A stretch of DNA of 64,000 bases from positions 135,503,197 to 135,567,196 of the forward strand of contig NC_086173.1 of the NCBI RefSeq assembly GCF_023053635.1. The letters run 5' to 3'. Made by a program: the position numbers and the translations under genes. Source of the stretch: Elgaria multicarinata webbii. Taxonomy: Eukaryota; Chordata; Lepidosauria; Squamata; Anguidae. The notes below the pieces were generated by a model. The model did not search any database and was not told where the DNA came from. It saw only the letters and a list, made by a program, of their open reading frames with translations. Below, piece after piece: positions 1 through 12,512 of the stretch (positions within the stretch are counted from its first letter, which is position 1; each line of letters starts with the position of its first letter).

Positions 1-189
1 ATAGTCCTGCAGAGCTTGGTCTCCCTTTTTCCAATTTTAGCCGACATTCCTTTCTTATGGCATCTAGATTTTGATGTCTATTAATCTCTTTTTGATATTC
101 CAGTGTTTTAGGTAATTATCCCCTCCTCCTTATACAAATCATATCACTATTAACATTATCCCTCATGACTTTTGTCTTTCCCCTTTAAA
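1..189. other. no feature recognised
   Basis: This is AT-rich sequence before the first CR1 fragment. I see no exon, RNA gene or repeat that I can name. Confidence 0.4.
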
Positions 190-697
190 AATAAGGACAT
201 AAGTTGTTGGATCAGACAAGGGTCCACCTAGTCCAGCATTCTGTTCATACAGTGGGCAACCAGCTGTCAAGCAGGAACTCACAAGCAGGACACAAGTGCA
301 ACAGCACCCTCAGGCCCACGTTCCCCAGCAACTGGGGAACATAGGCTTACTGCCTCTGATACTGGATTGAGGACCAGTATCACATTGCCATCAGAACTAG
401 TAGCCACTGATTGCCTGCTCCTCCAGGAATTTATCTAACCCCTTTTTAAAGCCATCCAAATGGGTGGCCATCACTACATCTTGTGGTAGTGAATTCCATA
501 GTTGAACTATGTACTGTGTGAAGAAGTACTTCCTTTTATTTGTCCTAAATCTCCCACCCATCAGCTTCATGGGATGACCCCGGGTTCTAGTATTACGGGA
601 GAGGGAGGTCTCCCTACCCACATTCTCCACACCCTGCATAATTTTGTACACCTCTATCATATCTTCCTTTACCCTCCTTTTTTCCAAGCTAACAGAT
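190..697 (-). mobile_element. CR1 LINE, 5'-truncated 3' end
   Basis: Read on the minus strand, this is the C-terminal end of a CR1-clade ORF2 followed by its 3' UTR. The reading frame (minus, about 714 to 397) contains the hallmarks YKIMQGVENV, RTNKRKYFFTQ and WNSLPQDVV, which match the CR1 ORF2 tail. The rest toward position 190 is the 3' UTR. The same UTR and tail recur at 42.7-43.2 kb. The 5' part, with endonuclease and reverse transcriptase, is absent, as is usual for CR1. Confidence 0.85.
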
Positions 698-1690
698 GTT
701 AAGGGAAAATCCACTGGGGCCTTTAATCCTGCATCTAATCAAAGGATGTTGATATGATATGTAATATGCTATGCAATTTATATTCAATGGCTTTCTAATC
801 TACTACCAAATAAAGTTATCTTCTTTAATGGAGTGGAACTGGCATGACCTTAACCCTGTACAATTGCAATTGGCACCCACTTATCTCTTCTTACGGTGTG
901 ATATTTTAATCACACATTTTATATCCCTTCTTTCCTCAGAGCAGCTCAGAACAGTGCTGTGCCTTCACAACAAGCTTTTCAGGTGGATTAGGATGATAGA
1001 CTAATTAGCGCTGGCTCTGCTATCATGCTGGTTCTGCTGCCATTTTGAATATTCAAGCTGTGACGGGGGTACAGCGTAGCGAATTTGGTGAGGGTGGGTC
1101 GTTGGAGTGCTTGACAAGCCACCCAGAACCCATTGGCTGTTTTAGGTGTGTATGTGTTAGCCACATCACTATTTATCAGAAGGTCCAGAACATGATTCCA
1201 TGATCAAGAAAGCCTGCAGATCACTTGCATACCATTTATGTCCTATTTAAGGCACTGTAATTATTGTTACTAATTAGCAAATCTAGTTTTTAGATGAATG
1301 AGCAGCATATAACATATATGACACTAGCACTGACAAGTTAATGAGGTACTACATCTTACCATCACTGACATAGAATTACTAATAACTGTGGTTGGAATAA
1401 AAGTGAGGGGGGGTCTTCTGAAAATGTGAAAGGAAATGTTACGTGTGGACCTTATATAGGAATTAACAATCGCCAGTTTTGAGATGCTAATTTCTCTGAA
1501 ACTGTGTATTTGGTGATTAGCAGCTCTTTAACTTATAATGGAAATACCAGTCTGTTGTTTTTACCATTTAATATAAAAGAGGGGAACCAATTAAAACAGA
1601 GGAACAGCCAGGGCTCTTATCAACTGAAAATATGAACTTGTCTTTTAATTTCCAGGCTACATGTCTGGAACACAGAGAACAGTGTAGGCT
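698..1690. other. no gene recognised
   Basis: About 1 kb of AT-rich sequence. Short open frames exist, but none shows a domain, a splice-site-bounded exon or codon bias. No repeat was recognised. Confidence 0.4.
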
Positions 1691-1835
1691 GGTGGCTCCG
1701 ATGTCAGTGGGGTTGTGAATCCACTCCGGGTTTCAGTCAGGGCCTGTCAGAACTCTAAAGATGCTATCCAAGGAGCTTCAGGTTCTGACTGAAATCCAGA
1801 GCAGATTCATTGCCCCACTGACATCAGAGCTACTA
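1691..1835. repeat. imperfect palindrome, MITE-like
   Basis: The left arm reads GTGGCTCCGATGTCAGTGGG and the right arm (1813-1833) is its inverted copy with two changes. The interior is also partly self-complementary (ctgactgaaatcc against gtttcagtcag). This fits a short non-autonomous DNA element. I found no clear target-site duplication. Confidence 0.6.
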
Positions 1836-2394
1836 TCCTCTGGAATAGGCCAGAGTTATCTATTCCTAACTGGCAGTGGTTCTCCATTCTCAAGCAGGTT
1901 TTCCCCATCACGCAGAAGGTAAGTGAAGTGGGGGGGTTGCCTGGGCCTTCCGGGGGGGGCGGCGGCAGCCCGCTGACGCTGGAGAAGGTAGACCAACCCT
2001 CCGTCCCGCAAGAGCCACTTCAGTCACCTTTTAACTGGAGGTGACCTCTCTGCATGCAAAACATATGCCCGACCACAAAGCTGTGGTCTGGCAAATGCAA
2101 CCTCCTACAGCAGGTCCATGAGATCAGTTAGGCTTCTGCATCCTTACACACTTATTTTAAGTATCGCCCCTACTGCTAAAGGTTGTCCACACCCAGCCTG
2201 TTTCTGTCAGGCTGTGTCCCTTCATTAGTAGCATTTGTTTCAGGAAACCAGGGCCTTCACTGAATCCAGTAACACTTGGCACACCAGGGGGTGTCAGCGC
2301 TGGCCCTAGCTGGGAGACAGTTCTTTGATCCAGTCCCTGAGCAGCTCATGGGGGACAAGGAAGGAGGGAGAAGAAAGGGTTACCAAACCTAAAG

Positions 2395-2710
2395 TAGGGT
2401 GACCATATGGAAAGGAGGACAAGGCTCCTGTCTCTTTCACAGTTGAATAGAAAAGGGAATTTCAGCAGGTGTCATTTGTATGCATGCAGCACCTAGTGAA
2501 ATTCCCTCTTCATCACAACTGTTAAAGCTGCAGGAGCTATACTAGAGTAGCCAGATAAGAGGGCAGGGCTCCTACAGGTTTAACTATTGTGGTGAAGAGG
2601 GAATTTCACCAGTTGCTGCATGCATAACAATGACACCTGCTGAAATTACCTTTCCAATGCAACTATTAAAGATGCAGGAGCCCTGTCCTCCTTTCCATAT
2701 GGTCATCCTA
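2395..2710. mobile_element. hAT-like palindromic MITE, 316 bp (family A)
   Basis: The ends are inverted (TAGGGTGACCATATG and its complement) and the whole unit is near-palindromic, with inner blocks such as ttaaagctgcaggag. The same sequence stands on both sides (CCTAAAG, 2388-2394 and 2711-2717), consistent with a 7-8 bp target-site duplication. There is no transposase, so it is non-autonomous. Other copies lie at 6.05, 34.25 and 35.7 kb. Confidence 0.8.
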
Positions 2711-3606
2711 CCTAAAGGGAGTGAAGGGGTAAGGGAAGGTGTAAAACTGTGGGATGGGAAGAAGGGAAAAAATACAACAGCGCCAGACTCCTTTCAGAGT
2801 GGCATGCTAGCTTGGGTCAGATCTGCCCAGGTGCTTCTTCCTCATCAGCATACAAAATTTCAGTTTCTTTCAGGTGAACGTCTTAAAGAAAGAAGGGAGG
2901 GGAATTGTCAGTATTGCAGTTATTTAGCAAAATGTTAAGATATACAGAAATCTAGAATTTCCAATCCTCTCTAGGTAGAGTGAGATTTATAAACCAAAAG
3001 ATGAAATGTGGAACTCATTTCTACATGGGAAGGGAACAAGGTTTACAGGAAAGGAGCGATGATGTGTTTCTCCGTCTTAATCCCAGGTTTCCATATGACA
3101 TACAAACACCATTGTACCACTTCTATGTGATTAAAAAACCTTCTGTCTATGATTGCCAATTGTGATAAAAGTTTCACATGATAGCTGCAATAATCACATC
3201 CCTGTCATGTTGGGATGGAGTGCAATGTATTTCACCACCTGCCAGTATGATTGCAAAGAGTTAATCCTAAACAGCCTTCCTCTCCACAGCTAGTTCATAT
3301 TAATCTTTTTTTTACTAAGTCTATCACAGCTCTGTTATTCCCGTCCAATGACCTTGATTGCCATAGTGAAAGACAAAATGATGAAGCTTTGTGACGCAGT
3401 GTAAGAACATGAGGATATTTCATCTGAATTGGTAGCACTATTATTATTGTTAATCAGAATAGTGCTATTTAAAAATAGGAAAAAGAATTTTACCTAGACC
3501 TCTGGTGCTTAGTAAATATTCTAGAGACTCCAGTTGCAAATCAAAGCATTGATCTGCACACAATAGCAAAGGCAATCCAAGGAAGAAATCTATAAGCCCA
3601 AATACA

Positions 3607-3607
<1 letters not shown>
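2711..3607. other. no gene recognised
   Basis: Unassigned sequence with no convincing exon or named repeat. Confidence 0.4.
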
Positions 3608-3656
<49 letters not shown>

Positions 3657-3657
3657 T
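3608..3657. repeat. (ATT)n microsatellite
   Basis: About 16 uninterrupted TTA/ATT units, followed by another A/T-rich stretch. Confidence 0.95.
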
Positions 3658-5391
3658 TATTAAGACTCCAATCCAACAAAAGTTAAGCACTTTTAAGCCC
3701 CATTGATTGCACTAGGAGAATTCCCCAATGAAATCAATGGAACATTAAAGTGCTTCACTTTCAATTGAGCACTTAATGTTTTGGGAATTTAAAATAAAAA
3801 ACATTTTCAAATACAAATAAATATACATTATTCGTTTTAAATGAAACTAGCTGAAGTACACGTGTCAAATGTTACTAGTATAGCAGAAGAATTTTCAATA
3901 ACCTGAGAAAAAACAAAATTAAGTATTCATTAAATAAAATGAATACTCATATTTTGATTTGCAAGCATTAATTGGTTCACCTTTAACATCAGTGGGACTT
4001 GGAACAAATCCTTAAATGCTAAGCTGGATCCTTAGGCCCTTCTTTTGATGGGCTGAAGAATGAGATGCATTATTTTTAATGCTTTATTTATGCCCCAGTT
4101 AGAATGGGCTTTCTGTACCTGCCACTGTAATTTATAGTAGTAGCTGAATAATAAAACATAGCTATAAAGTTTTGGATGAAAATGTTCAAGGTCAATTGTC
4201 AACTTTCAGCTTCTTAGATGCAGTGCAATGACCCTTCAGCTCACTATTTGAGCAGATGTTCTGCAGTTGAGAGATTTCAAGCTCCAGAACAAAGCCTGCT
4301 TGCTTCAAAAACTGACAAAAAAAGTTACAAAATATGTTTTCTAGCTTTTCCATACAATTTCACAGGATAAATAATAATGACATTAATAAAGATCCCTAGA
4401 TTCAAAGGATCAAACTCATACAGGGAAGCTCTGCAAATCTGTTTAGAAGGAAAGTCTGATCAACTTATCTTCTCAAGGGTTATTGTAAAAAACAATTCAG
4501 AAATAGGACTAACTGTAACCATAGCCACCTAGTACTGTGTTTCTTCTTCTAAAGATCTTTATTTGATAATAACTATTTTAAAAAGATTTTTAAAAAGTTT
4601 TGAATGTTCACTCTTTATGGGCAAATAATATTTTAAGATTGCAGCTTTAGATGTCTTTTGTGGCATGCAACTAGTGGTCTTGGATGAGGTGCATATTAAA
4701 CTATCATCAAATGCACCATCCATCAGGTTTAATGAGGAGAGCAACATACATATATCTATTAGCTATACATATATATCTCCCTGACTTAGATTGGGGTATG
4801 TGTGTGTGCCCCCCCCCCAATACTGCGTTGTTTGTTTTCTAAGACTTTCTAATGACGATACCAACTTATTTAAAAACATTGTTTGATTTCTATGCCCCTC
4901 TTTCCACAATTCCAAAATGTGCTTTCCTTGGGGCAGAACTACATGTTACAAGACACGTTACTAAGCGGGAGCTGTAATAAGCCTGCAGAAGATTTTTTGT
5001 GACTGTGGAAAAACTGCTAAGAATTCCTCTTTAACCAGTGTTGTCAACTTGGTAACACAAGCAGTTCCGTCAAAGGAATCAGGAGAAGGTGATTTCCCCT
5101 CTCATCTGCAGCTCCCCAGGTGCCCACAAGATCTGCCCTGGAGGGCTTGGAAACCCTCCAGCACAGATTTCTGGATAGCACAAAGGGCTGCAGTGGTGGA
5201 AGAGAGAGGGAGGGAGAAAGTCCCATCACAGTAGTGGATGTCCACTACCATGGCATTGGATTTAATCCTATATGTCTTCTCCCTATACACCTGGTTTGCA
5301 TGTAATGACACCCATCAGTTTTAAAACCAATAGGTTGCTGTGTATGAGGGGCACACTGCCTGCAGCACACCTACCTCTTCCACTTTTACTG
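3658..5391. other. no gene recognised; possible old inverted repeat at start
   Basis: Near 3660-3790 there is a weak inverted relationship (gttaagcactttt...cccattgat against atcaatgg...aaagtgctt), suggesting an old short DNA element. The remainder is AT-rich and unassigned. A C-run sits at about 4810. Confidence 0.4.
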
Positions 5392-5586
5392 CACAACCCA
5401 CAATTGGTTCCTTCATAGTTTGTGGAGTGTGATGTGTGAACCCAGCAGTTAACTCATGGCTTGTTAACCCATGGTTTGTTATTGAGTTAACCGCTTGGTT
5501 GTTTAGCCCCTAAACAACCCAGAAATCTTGAGTTCACATGTCATGCTCTACAACCTACAAAGGAGCTAATCGTTAGTTGTGGGGTA
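5392..5586. repeat. imperfect palindrome, MITE-like (AACCCATGG family)
   Basis: The left arm (caacccacaattggttcc ... gatgtgtgaaccc) is complementary, with mismatches, to the right arm (gagttcacatgtcatgc ... gttgtggggt). The motif TGTGTGAACCCAGC and repeated AACCCATGG tie it to the elements at about 9.34-9.5, 41.8-42.07 and 47.8-48.1 kb. Confidence 0.55.
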
Positions 5587-5603
5587 AAATGAGAAGACAT
5601 TGT

Positions 5604-6668
5604 AAGAACCTGACTTCCCAGAGGCGAGGAACAAGTTACAGTAAAACCTTTTATTGCAGTAATTCAGTACTTAGCTATAAGCCTTTACAGTCCCAATAAA
5701 GATCCAAAGTTAACAGATCAGAATATAAGACCTTGAACAGAATCAGTTCATGAGCATCACAGCAAAAGACCTAAACATTCCTGGGTTTAGCACACAGAAA
5801 AAATCCAAATAAAGTTCAGGGTGTTCTAGTGAAAGCAGGGAAGCTTTCCAGGTTATCAAACTGTTGGGTACAGTAAAGTCTTCTGCTAGATGCTCTGGTT
5901 TAAATAAAGGGGAATGGCCACTAATGATCAGTATTGGACATTTGATCCAGGCAGCAAAATCTGGCTATGAGGCAGTTTCTGAGCCTCACAGGACACCTCT
6001 GAATCTCTCTCGTTAGCTGATGACACACTAAGAGAGACACCCCTGAAATTAGGGTGACCATATGAAAAGGAGGACTGGGTTCCTGTATCTTTAACAGTTG
6101 CATAGAAAAGGGAATTTCAGCAGGTGTCATTTGTATATATGGGGAACCTGGTGAAATTCCCTCTTCATCACCACAGTTAAAGTGCAGGAGCTATAATAGA
6201 GTGACCAGATTTAAAAGAGGGCAGGGCACCTGCAGCTTTAACTGTGGTGGTGAAGAGGAAATTTCACCAGGTTCCCCATTTATACAAATTACACCTGCTG
6301 AAATTTCCTTTTCAATATAACTGTTAAAGATACAGAAGCCCTGTCCTCTTTTTCATATGGTCACCCTACTTGAAATTCCCTCTCCTGCAAAGACCTTCTG
6401 CTGCTGCCTTGTTCCCATGGAAGATGTCCCTGGTCAAGAAGCAGGGGCCTCCATCAAGGTCCGGTATCCCAGCTGTGGAAGACAGGCCATATCAGTACGA
6501 TCATTCTCATCCTCTCCTGGCTCATAAGCCAGTGGGAGGCCTAGTAGAACTTAGTTCTCAGGTGTCTGGCTTGCCATGGCTGGGCCTGATTCTGCAGCAA
6601 CCCCGTCTGACTCAGAATCAGTGTCAGAGGCTATAGGTCCTCCCCACAAACTGGAGCTAGATCTCACA
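5604..6668 (-). mobile_element. possible solo LTR, fossil
   Basis: On the minus strand the block ends with an AATAAA-type signal, a short tail and GTTCTTACA, as in the R-U5 end of an LTR. An AT-rich promoter-like stretch precedes it. No internal coding region is attached. A complete family A MITE (6050-6368) was inserted into it later. The family is unresolved (Gypsy-like or ERV-like) and the outer boundary near 6668 is approximate. It looks old and non-functional. Confidence 0.4.
6050..6368. mobile_element. hAT-like palindromic MITE, 319 bp (family A)
   Basis: It has the same ends and length as the copy at 2.4 kb. It is flanked by CCTGAAAT (6042-6049) and CTTGAAAT (6369-6376), an 8-bp target-site duplication with one mismatch. 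Eight base pairs is the hAT-superfamily length. It interrupts the LTR-like block around it. Confidence 0.85.
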
Positions 6669-8576
6669 GAGGTGGGTACGCTGCAAGCAATGCATCTGTT
6701 CATGCACAACAAACAATTGTTTTTTAAACCAATGCATTGTCATTACATGAGAATGGGCAACCTGACTTGAAACAGACTGGGACAGGGATAAGGACTGGCA
6801 TGAATAAGTATAAAAAGGAACAGGTTTCAGAGGTTCCACTCTTTTAACTTTTGGGAAACTACCCAGATCTCCTCCAGCATCCCATAAACTTAGTTAACAA
6901 TGCCACATGCTTTCAGCTTGTTCTTTGTGACCAACAGTGCATCTAAACAAGGTTTTTATTGTGCAATAACTCTGCCTCATTCACAGATTGTTATTGGGGG
7001 AGATGTTTCAGATAATGGTGTCTTCCATCTGTAACCCTTCCGTATTTCCCTACCACTTCTTCCATTTATTTATTTTTACTTAGCAAAGAAAATACATTAA
7101 GGAGGAAAAGATGGAATAGGTGCACAATGTCTTTTAATTGGTTTTACTAGGAGTCCTCTGTCTGGTGAAGGATTTTTTTTCTTGACTTGCAATTTTACTG
7201 AATATGTGTAAGAGTGGGGTTATAAGGGGTTTTTATAGCATAGAATAGGGGGGAAAGCTTTGGGGGACAGAGAATGGGTTTACAGGGATTTCGAAGTGAT
7301 TGGGTAATGCTTTCATATTAAAGAGGCAAGCAGGCACACACACATAAAACACTGTATCAAAAGTTAGATGCACTGGTGTAGATAAGGCTTGATGAAATAT
7401 GATTTGTTACTGCTCAAAGACATTCATCATAAGAAGTGACTTTTACCAACTGTATATACTCCTTTTAAGGGAATTAGGTGAAAGGTCCAGGGTGATGAAA
7501 AGGTAGAGTTGTGGTTTAGAAAATCCCTGTATCTAGAAGAAAAGAGAAGTAAACTAGACAGGTGACCACATGAAAAACAGAAGTTATGTCCAGTTTAGGG
7601 ATAAACAAGTATATCAGAAGGAATGAGACATTCTGGGAAGAGGGTGGTCTAAATTGATAATGTGTACCAATGAACTTAGATATTTTTAAATGAATTAATA
7701 TGTATTAGGAAGGAGGTTTTTGTCTTTGAAAAGGGTTAAGTCTGAACACAGAGGAGGAAGATGTCTTTCCTTTCCCTTAGACATGAGGCCCAGGATGTTG
7801 CTCTGAACCTAGCATGTAGGCTTCAGTAACTCCTTGCTTTTGCTTGGGAGAAATGGAAGCCCCTTTGCATAGAAAGGATCCCTTTGCAGTCAGTATGAGT
7901 GATGCAGAATTTGTGAGTGTACAGCTACAAGATTTGTGAGTATTTTGCTTTGCTTGGGTGAAAGGTTTGTGAAAGGTTAAAGTTTGAGTAGGTGTTTTAA
8001 GTTCTAAGTGTAATCTTGGTGAATGCAAACATTCTAGCTCGAATCCTCAAGCGCATCTGCACGTACAACACTTGAGCCAAACTGAGGCTATTTAAGGCTA
8101 TACTTAAGGCTATACTCAGGGTGCGCCTGAGTATTTAATATTGGGGACCCTGGGATTTTAGCCTTAAGTTTTTCCCCGTACACTGGAAGCCAACCCATGT
8201 AGGCTAGGAACATCACTTTTAAGGGAGGAAGGAAAGAAGCTCAAGAAAAATCCCTAGAGTGGGAATATTGATGAACACACTCTTTTTCTGCAAAATTGTA
8301 TTTAATGTATAACTTGTGATCAGTCCCATGATTTCAAGGGAACTACTCATGTGATTAAAGTTTTGTTTGAGTTAAGCTACATTCTTTAAACATTTAATTT
8401 CAAACATTTCATATAGGAAAGTATATTATCACAGACAGGATATTGTTTAACTATTTTAATTACATTAGTGAATGGTTTAGAGACAAAGTGTTCCATGTGT
8501 GAGTGGAAAGCACTTCTGTTTGCACTCCATCACAACCACTTTGAAGACTATCTCCAAATGGCTGTTCGGGGGGTGG
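6669..8576. other. no gene recognised
   Basis: About 1.9 kb without a recognisable exon or repeat. Around 8085-8130 a short phrase (aaggctatactt) is repeated in tandem two to three times. Confidence 0.4.
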
Positions 8577-8632
8577 GGCAGAACGGCATAATCCTATGTG
8601 TCTGTGTAAACATGCAGAGGATTGCACCTTAA
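8577..8632. repeat. partial palindromic element (family B)
   Basis: Contains the diagnostic aaacatgcagaggattgcacc end of the family B palindrome that is complete at 46338-46437. Only one half is recognisable here. Confidence 0.5.
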
Positions 8633-9342
8633 GACAGGAAACCTGCAGATGAAAATAGCTTCAAGCAAAAACATTTTTTCTGCCTCATTCACACTCACAA
8701 AAAAGGCAGACCTGATGCCCTGGCATGTAAACACTGGGGGCAAAAGCTGAGTGCTACTGTAATGAGGACCATGATGAGGAGATGAAGAAAAGCACGTCTA
8801 AGTTATCTGCAGATAAAAGCTATTATTATCAGGCAGCATATCAGTTTTCCACAAAAGAAGCACACCTTATTGAAGAATTGTACGTCAGATTTGCATGCCC
8901 TTTTAAATGCAGATGGAAATTTACTGACCAATATTTATGCATTCTCATCTCTTATTATGTGAAATTAAGATATGTCACATTACATGATATTGAAAATAAG
9001 CACATGGCAGAAAGCCAAAAGAAAAACAGGAGGAGTCCAACATTTCATCAGTGTTTCGGAGAACTAAGGAGAGCAAACAGTAATTTATCGTTTACTTAGA
9101 ACAAAGTGTCTGATCCAAAGTTTAATGGCCAATAATTGTGATTGGATCCTTTCTTGTTTTATGGCCAATATTTGGTTATCATACCTAAAGCAGTACATTA
9201 GTCTTTGAAGAACAACTATGAATTGGGGATGGGTGAGGTTCTGCAATTTGAGCAAATTTCTGAGCAATTTATGCAAATTTTGGATGGAGAACGCCCATGT
9301 CTGAAAACCTGGAGAGCCATTGCCAGTCAGTGGCTTGGTTCA
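8633..9342. other. no gene recognised
   Basis: An open frame of 105 codons lies at 8782-9099 (+), but it has no domain, no splice context and a composition expected from AT-rich non-coding DNA, so it is not called. Confidence 0.4.
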
Positions 9343-9510
9343 CACATCACAACATCTCATGGGCTATTTAACCCTTGGGTTGCTGGCGTTGAGTGGGACT
9401 GCCCTGTTCATAGGTTCTTAGTGTGACATCTGAATCTAGACACTCTTGGTGTTTAGTGGTTAAACAATGCAGTTAATCCACATTAATTGTTGTTACATGC
9501 AAACTAGGTC
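9343..9510. repeat. probable degraded palindromic element (AACCCATGG family)
   Basis: Shares ggttcacacatcacaaca and gctatttaaccc motifs with the palindromes at 5.4, 41.8 and 47.8 kb. The palindrome itself is poorly preserved. Confidence 0.35.
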
Positions 9511-10777
9511 TGTGTAGGTGGGCAAAACTGAGCTAGATCTTCTGACTCAGTTATTGGCTAATTAGCCCCTGAGCCATGTCCAATGTGTAACTGCTTGTTT
9601 ATAAACTCTGAACATCTCAGGCCAGATATCTGAAAATCGCCTTCCCCCACATAGGTTCCTCCTCTTTTATTTATTAAGGGCTTTTTTAATTAATTGAGAG
9701 GCTGGCATGCTGAAAAGTAAAGAGCAGCCCTCCAACAAAATCTTTGTTAGGGTCCAAAAGACTGGTCTTCTGTTTGGGGGCAAGACACCCAGTTCTGCCT
9801 TGCAATTAGGTTCTTGGGCACGTTGCTTCTCTTCTAGTCTCACCAATTTGCCTTTTGGAAAATGAATGTTTGTGACCAACCATTTTTTACCTGCTCAAGG
9901 TAGGCATTTTGTGAGAGCACCCATAATGTTCCCTTAAAATTCAAAATGTGCCCACTGGCCCAGAAAGGCTGAGGACTCTGACCTACATAATCATCCAAAT
10001 CCAGGAAACTGAGCCGAGTCAAAGCCTACGCAGATTCCCCCTGACCTGCTCAGCTCCTTCCTGTCTAAAACATTATCAGCCCTAGACAATAAGAGAAGGC
10101 TAACAGCGGCCTGAGTGTAGGGATTATCTTCCTGCCTCTGCCCCTCTAACAGATGCCTCTCTGACAAGGAGAAGAGCATATATGGAAACACTGGCACCCC
10201 AGAATCAAACAGCCTTTGAACTCTTGCTACATCAGTATTTCTGCATCAGAAAACCTGTTTTCAAGCACATTCCTGTCAATGGTTCAGGGCCAATGTGCCC
10301 AGAGGGGAAATACAAATAACCCATTCCCACTTTATATGCTTCATACATGCAATATGCAATAGCACTCTGTCTATATAACTATATTATCCTGAATTTCTGT
10401 TTTCAGCACAAATTGCTGCAGAGTGTTGGAACAATCTCTTTAATCAAACATTAACTCCACAACCTTGTCTGAACCAAGGCCCAGATGCTCTCCCAAGGTC
10501 TCTTAAATCAATCAAAATGCTTAGATAAAACTGCAGTGGTTTGGGGGTACTCTATTACTATAACAGAATTATAAGAAAAAGAACGTATCTGCATGCATTG
10601 TGTCGTTTCTTTATTGTTGGATACTAAGGGGTTCAAAAGGGTGGCAGAAATAATGAGAGTTACAGTAAAGTTTTTTTAAAAAGGGGGGAAAGGAAAAGGA
10701 CGCAAGAAAGTTGATTGAATTTGATGCAACTCCGAAGCAAGCACGCATCTGCCAAGTTGCAAGGCGTTTCATGGACT
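9511..10777. other. no gene recognised
   Basis: Unassigned sequence. Scattered short open frames on both strands look like chance. Confidence 0.4.
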
Positions 10778-10912
10778 GGGGCCAGATCTACCCCAAACAG
10801 GATATAACACTTTGAAAGCTGGTTGAAAACGGTATATGGAATGTGTCATAGGCCCCAACAGTTGTCAATACTGTTATAAACCATTATAAAGCAGTAGTAT
10901 AGATCCTGCCCC
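10778..10912. repeat. palindromic MITE, 135 bp (family C)
   Basis: The ends are inverted (GGGGCCAGATCTAC ... GTAGTATAGATCCTGCCCC), with the core aaaccattataaagcag. Two further copies lie at 13895-14026 and 56411-56542. No coding content and no clear target-site duplication. Confidence 0.7.
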
Positions 10913-11232
10913 AGTCTTCCAATGGCATACCGGCAAATTCAGTATGGCAAAAGCTTAATTCAGTGATCTGATGAAAACTCACTCTGTCTATATAAGCCAG
11001 GAGTCGGAAACATTTCTCTCATGCTTATCCTTCTGGGGACCTCATGCCAGCAATGGATGGGGACAAAGCAAAAGTGGGTGGAAAATTCCCAGAATTTTTG
11101 AAGCCATGGGAAAAAATGGGGGGGGTTCCAGGGTTTTTCGGGGAGGAAACAGAAATTTGGGGGAATTGAAAAATAAGAAATACCTTTTTTTAGTGTTCCT
11201 TACAGATCTAAAGTCACTTTGTTGCTTTAGGA
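10913..11232. other. no gene recognised
   Basis: Short unassigned interval between two MITEs, with a G-rich patch near 11110-11165. Confidence 0.4.
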
Positions 11233-11368
11233 CAGTTTTCCCCAACCTTGTGCCCTCCAGATATTTTGGATTTCAGTTCCCATCTGCCTCAGGCAGCACA
11301 GCCAATGGTCAGGAATGCTGGCCATTGTGGTCCAAACCACCTGGAGGGCACCAGGTTGGGAAGGGCTG
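11233..11368. mobile_element. hAT-like palindromic MITE, 136 bp (family F)
   Basis: It begins CAGTTTTCCCCAACCTTG and ends CCAGGTTGGGAAGGGCTG, with complementary inner parts. A perfect 8-bp target-site duplication, CTTTAGGA, flanks it (11225-11232 and 11369-11376), which is the hAT signature. Degraded relatives lie at about 18.8, 27.8 and 42.3 kb. Confidence 0.9.
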
Positions 11369-11401
11369 CTTTAGGAACATAAAACAAGCTTTCTGCTCCT
11401 A

Positions 11402-11608
11402 AAGTTATGTTATGTGTAACTTGTTTTGCTCATAAAATTATCATTACATTTAAAAACTTTTAAAGGTAAACTCATTTAGTAAATTTGTAATTATTGTCTG
11501 CATAAATTTAATGTACCAAACAGTAAATGAAAATATTTAATGTATGTTTACATTTAATGTACCAAACTTAATTTTATGAGCAAGCCAAGATATACATAAC
11601 ATATTTTA
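11402..11608. repeat. inverted repeat with internal direct repeat
   Basis: Arms of about 39 bp (11402-11440 and 11569-11608) share GCTCATAAAATTA and GTTATGTnT blocks in inverted orientation. The loop holds two direct copies of tttaatgtaccaaac. MITE-like, family not recognised. Confidence 0.6.
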
Positions 11609-11739
11609 GGTTACATTCTTGCCTTGCGATTCTGTAGGCAAGTGAAACTATCGATGGAGCCCGATACAATAATCAACGGTTGTGCAGATAGTCAACTCTA
11701 CACACTGTTGATTATTTGCAGTGGTTTTTTCTGGAAATT

Positions 11740-12190
11740 ATTATAACTGTAACTATTATAACTATAACATTTCTATACTGCCCCATAGTCACAACTCTCT
11801 GGGCAGTTTACAATAATTTTAAACTATTAAAATATATTATACAAAGTATAAATCCATTTACATAAGAACACAGACAGCACATACACAGACAACATATATC
11901 TAAAACAATTTTAAACCATCAACCATAAGTCAAATCCAGGACTTGAATGAAAACTCATAATAGGCTACCAAATGCCTGAGAGAAGAGAAAGGTCGTCACC
12001 TGGTGCCAAAAAAATAACAATGGTGGCACCAGGCAGGCCTCTTCACAGAGATCATTCCATAATTGGGGGGGGGGCACTACCAAGGACCTCTCCCTTGTTG
12101 CCTCCTTCCAAGCCTCCCTCAGATGTACCTGGAAGAGGACCTTGGATGTTGACCAAACAACATTGATGCTTAGGTGTTGTTGACCAAACA
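11740..12190 (-). mobile_element. L2-clade LINE, degraded 3' end
   Basis: Antisense to the window. It starts with the L2-type terminal hairpin (ctgcccc...ctctgggcagtttaca) and continues into sequence whose minus-strand translation ends in a degraded L2 ORF tail (WNDLCEEA... TTFLFSQAFGSL). The reverse-transcriptase part is missing. Confidence 0.65.
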
Positions 12191-12512
12191 AAACTTGATC
12201 TATATATTTAACACAGAGACAAAGAGGACATCCTTCCCTTTGCATCTATATAAAATTACTCTTCTATTCTTATTGTCTTATATGGCTATACAACTCAGTT
12301 TTCCTCTTCTTTTAGCTGTATTACCCTTACAGCAATACAAATCTGGACTATTTTGAATCCCATCTGATTATTTAATTATAGCTTTCAGAAATTTGAATAT
12401 TTTGTTGTGTAAAATAGACAGATATACTGACATAAATAGTGACCCAGATTGACAACTAGTATATTTACCTCCCAATCCTAACCTTATTGGGTTATATCCA
12501 ATGTTAGTCTAA

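Noticed and set aside
8782-9099. 105-codon open frame (+)
   Set aside because: No domain, no repeats, no splice context; composition as expected for AT-rich non-coding DNA.
10971-11402. 143-codon open frame (+)
   Set aside because: Spans the whole of a hAT MITE (11233-11368), so it is a composite of unrelated sequence.
11955-12245. Minus-strand 96-codon frame just downstream of MCT exon copy 1 as the second MCT exon
   Set aside because: Its text resembles the L2 ORF2 tail (WNDLCEEA, TTFLFSQ), not MCT TM2-TM3.
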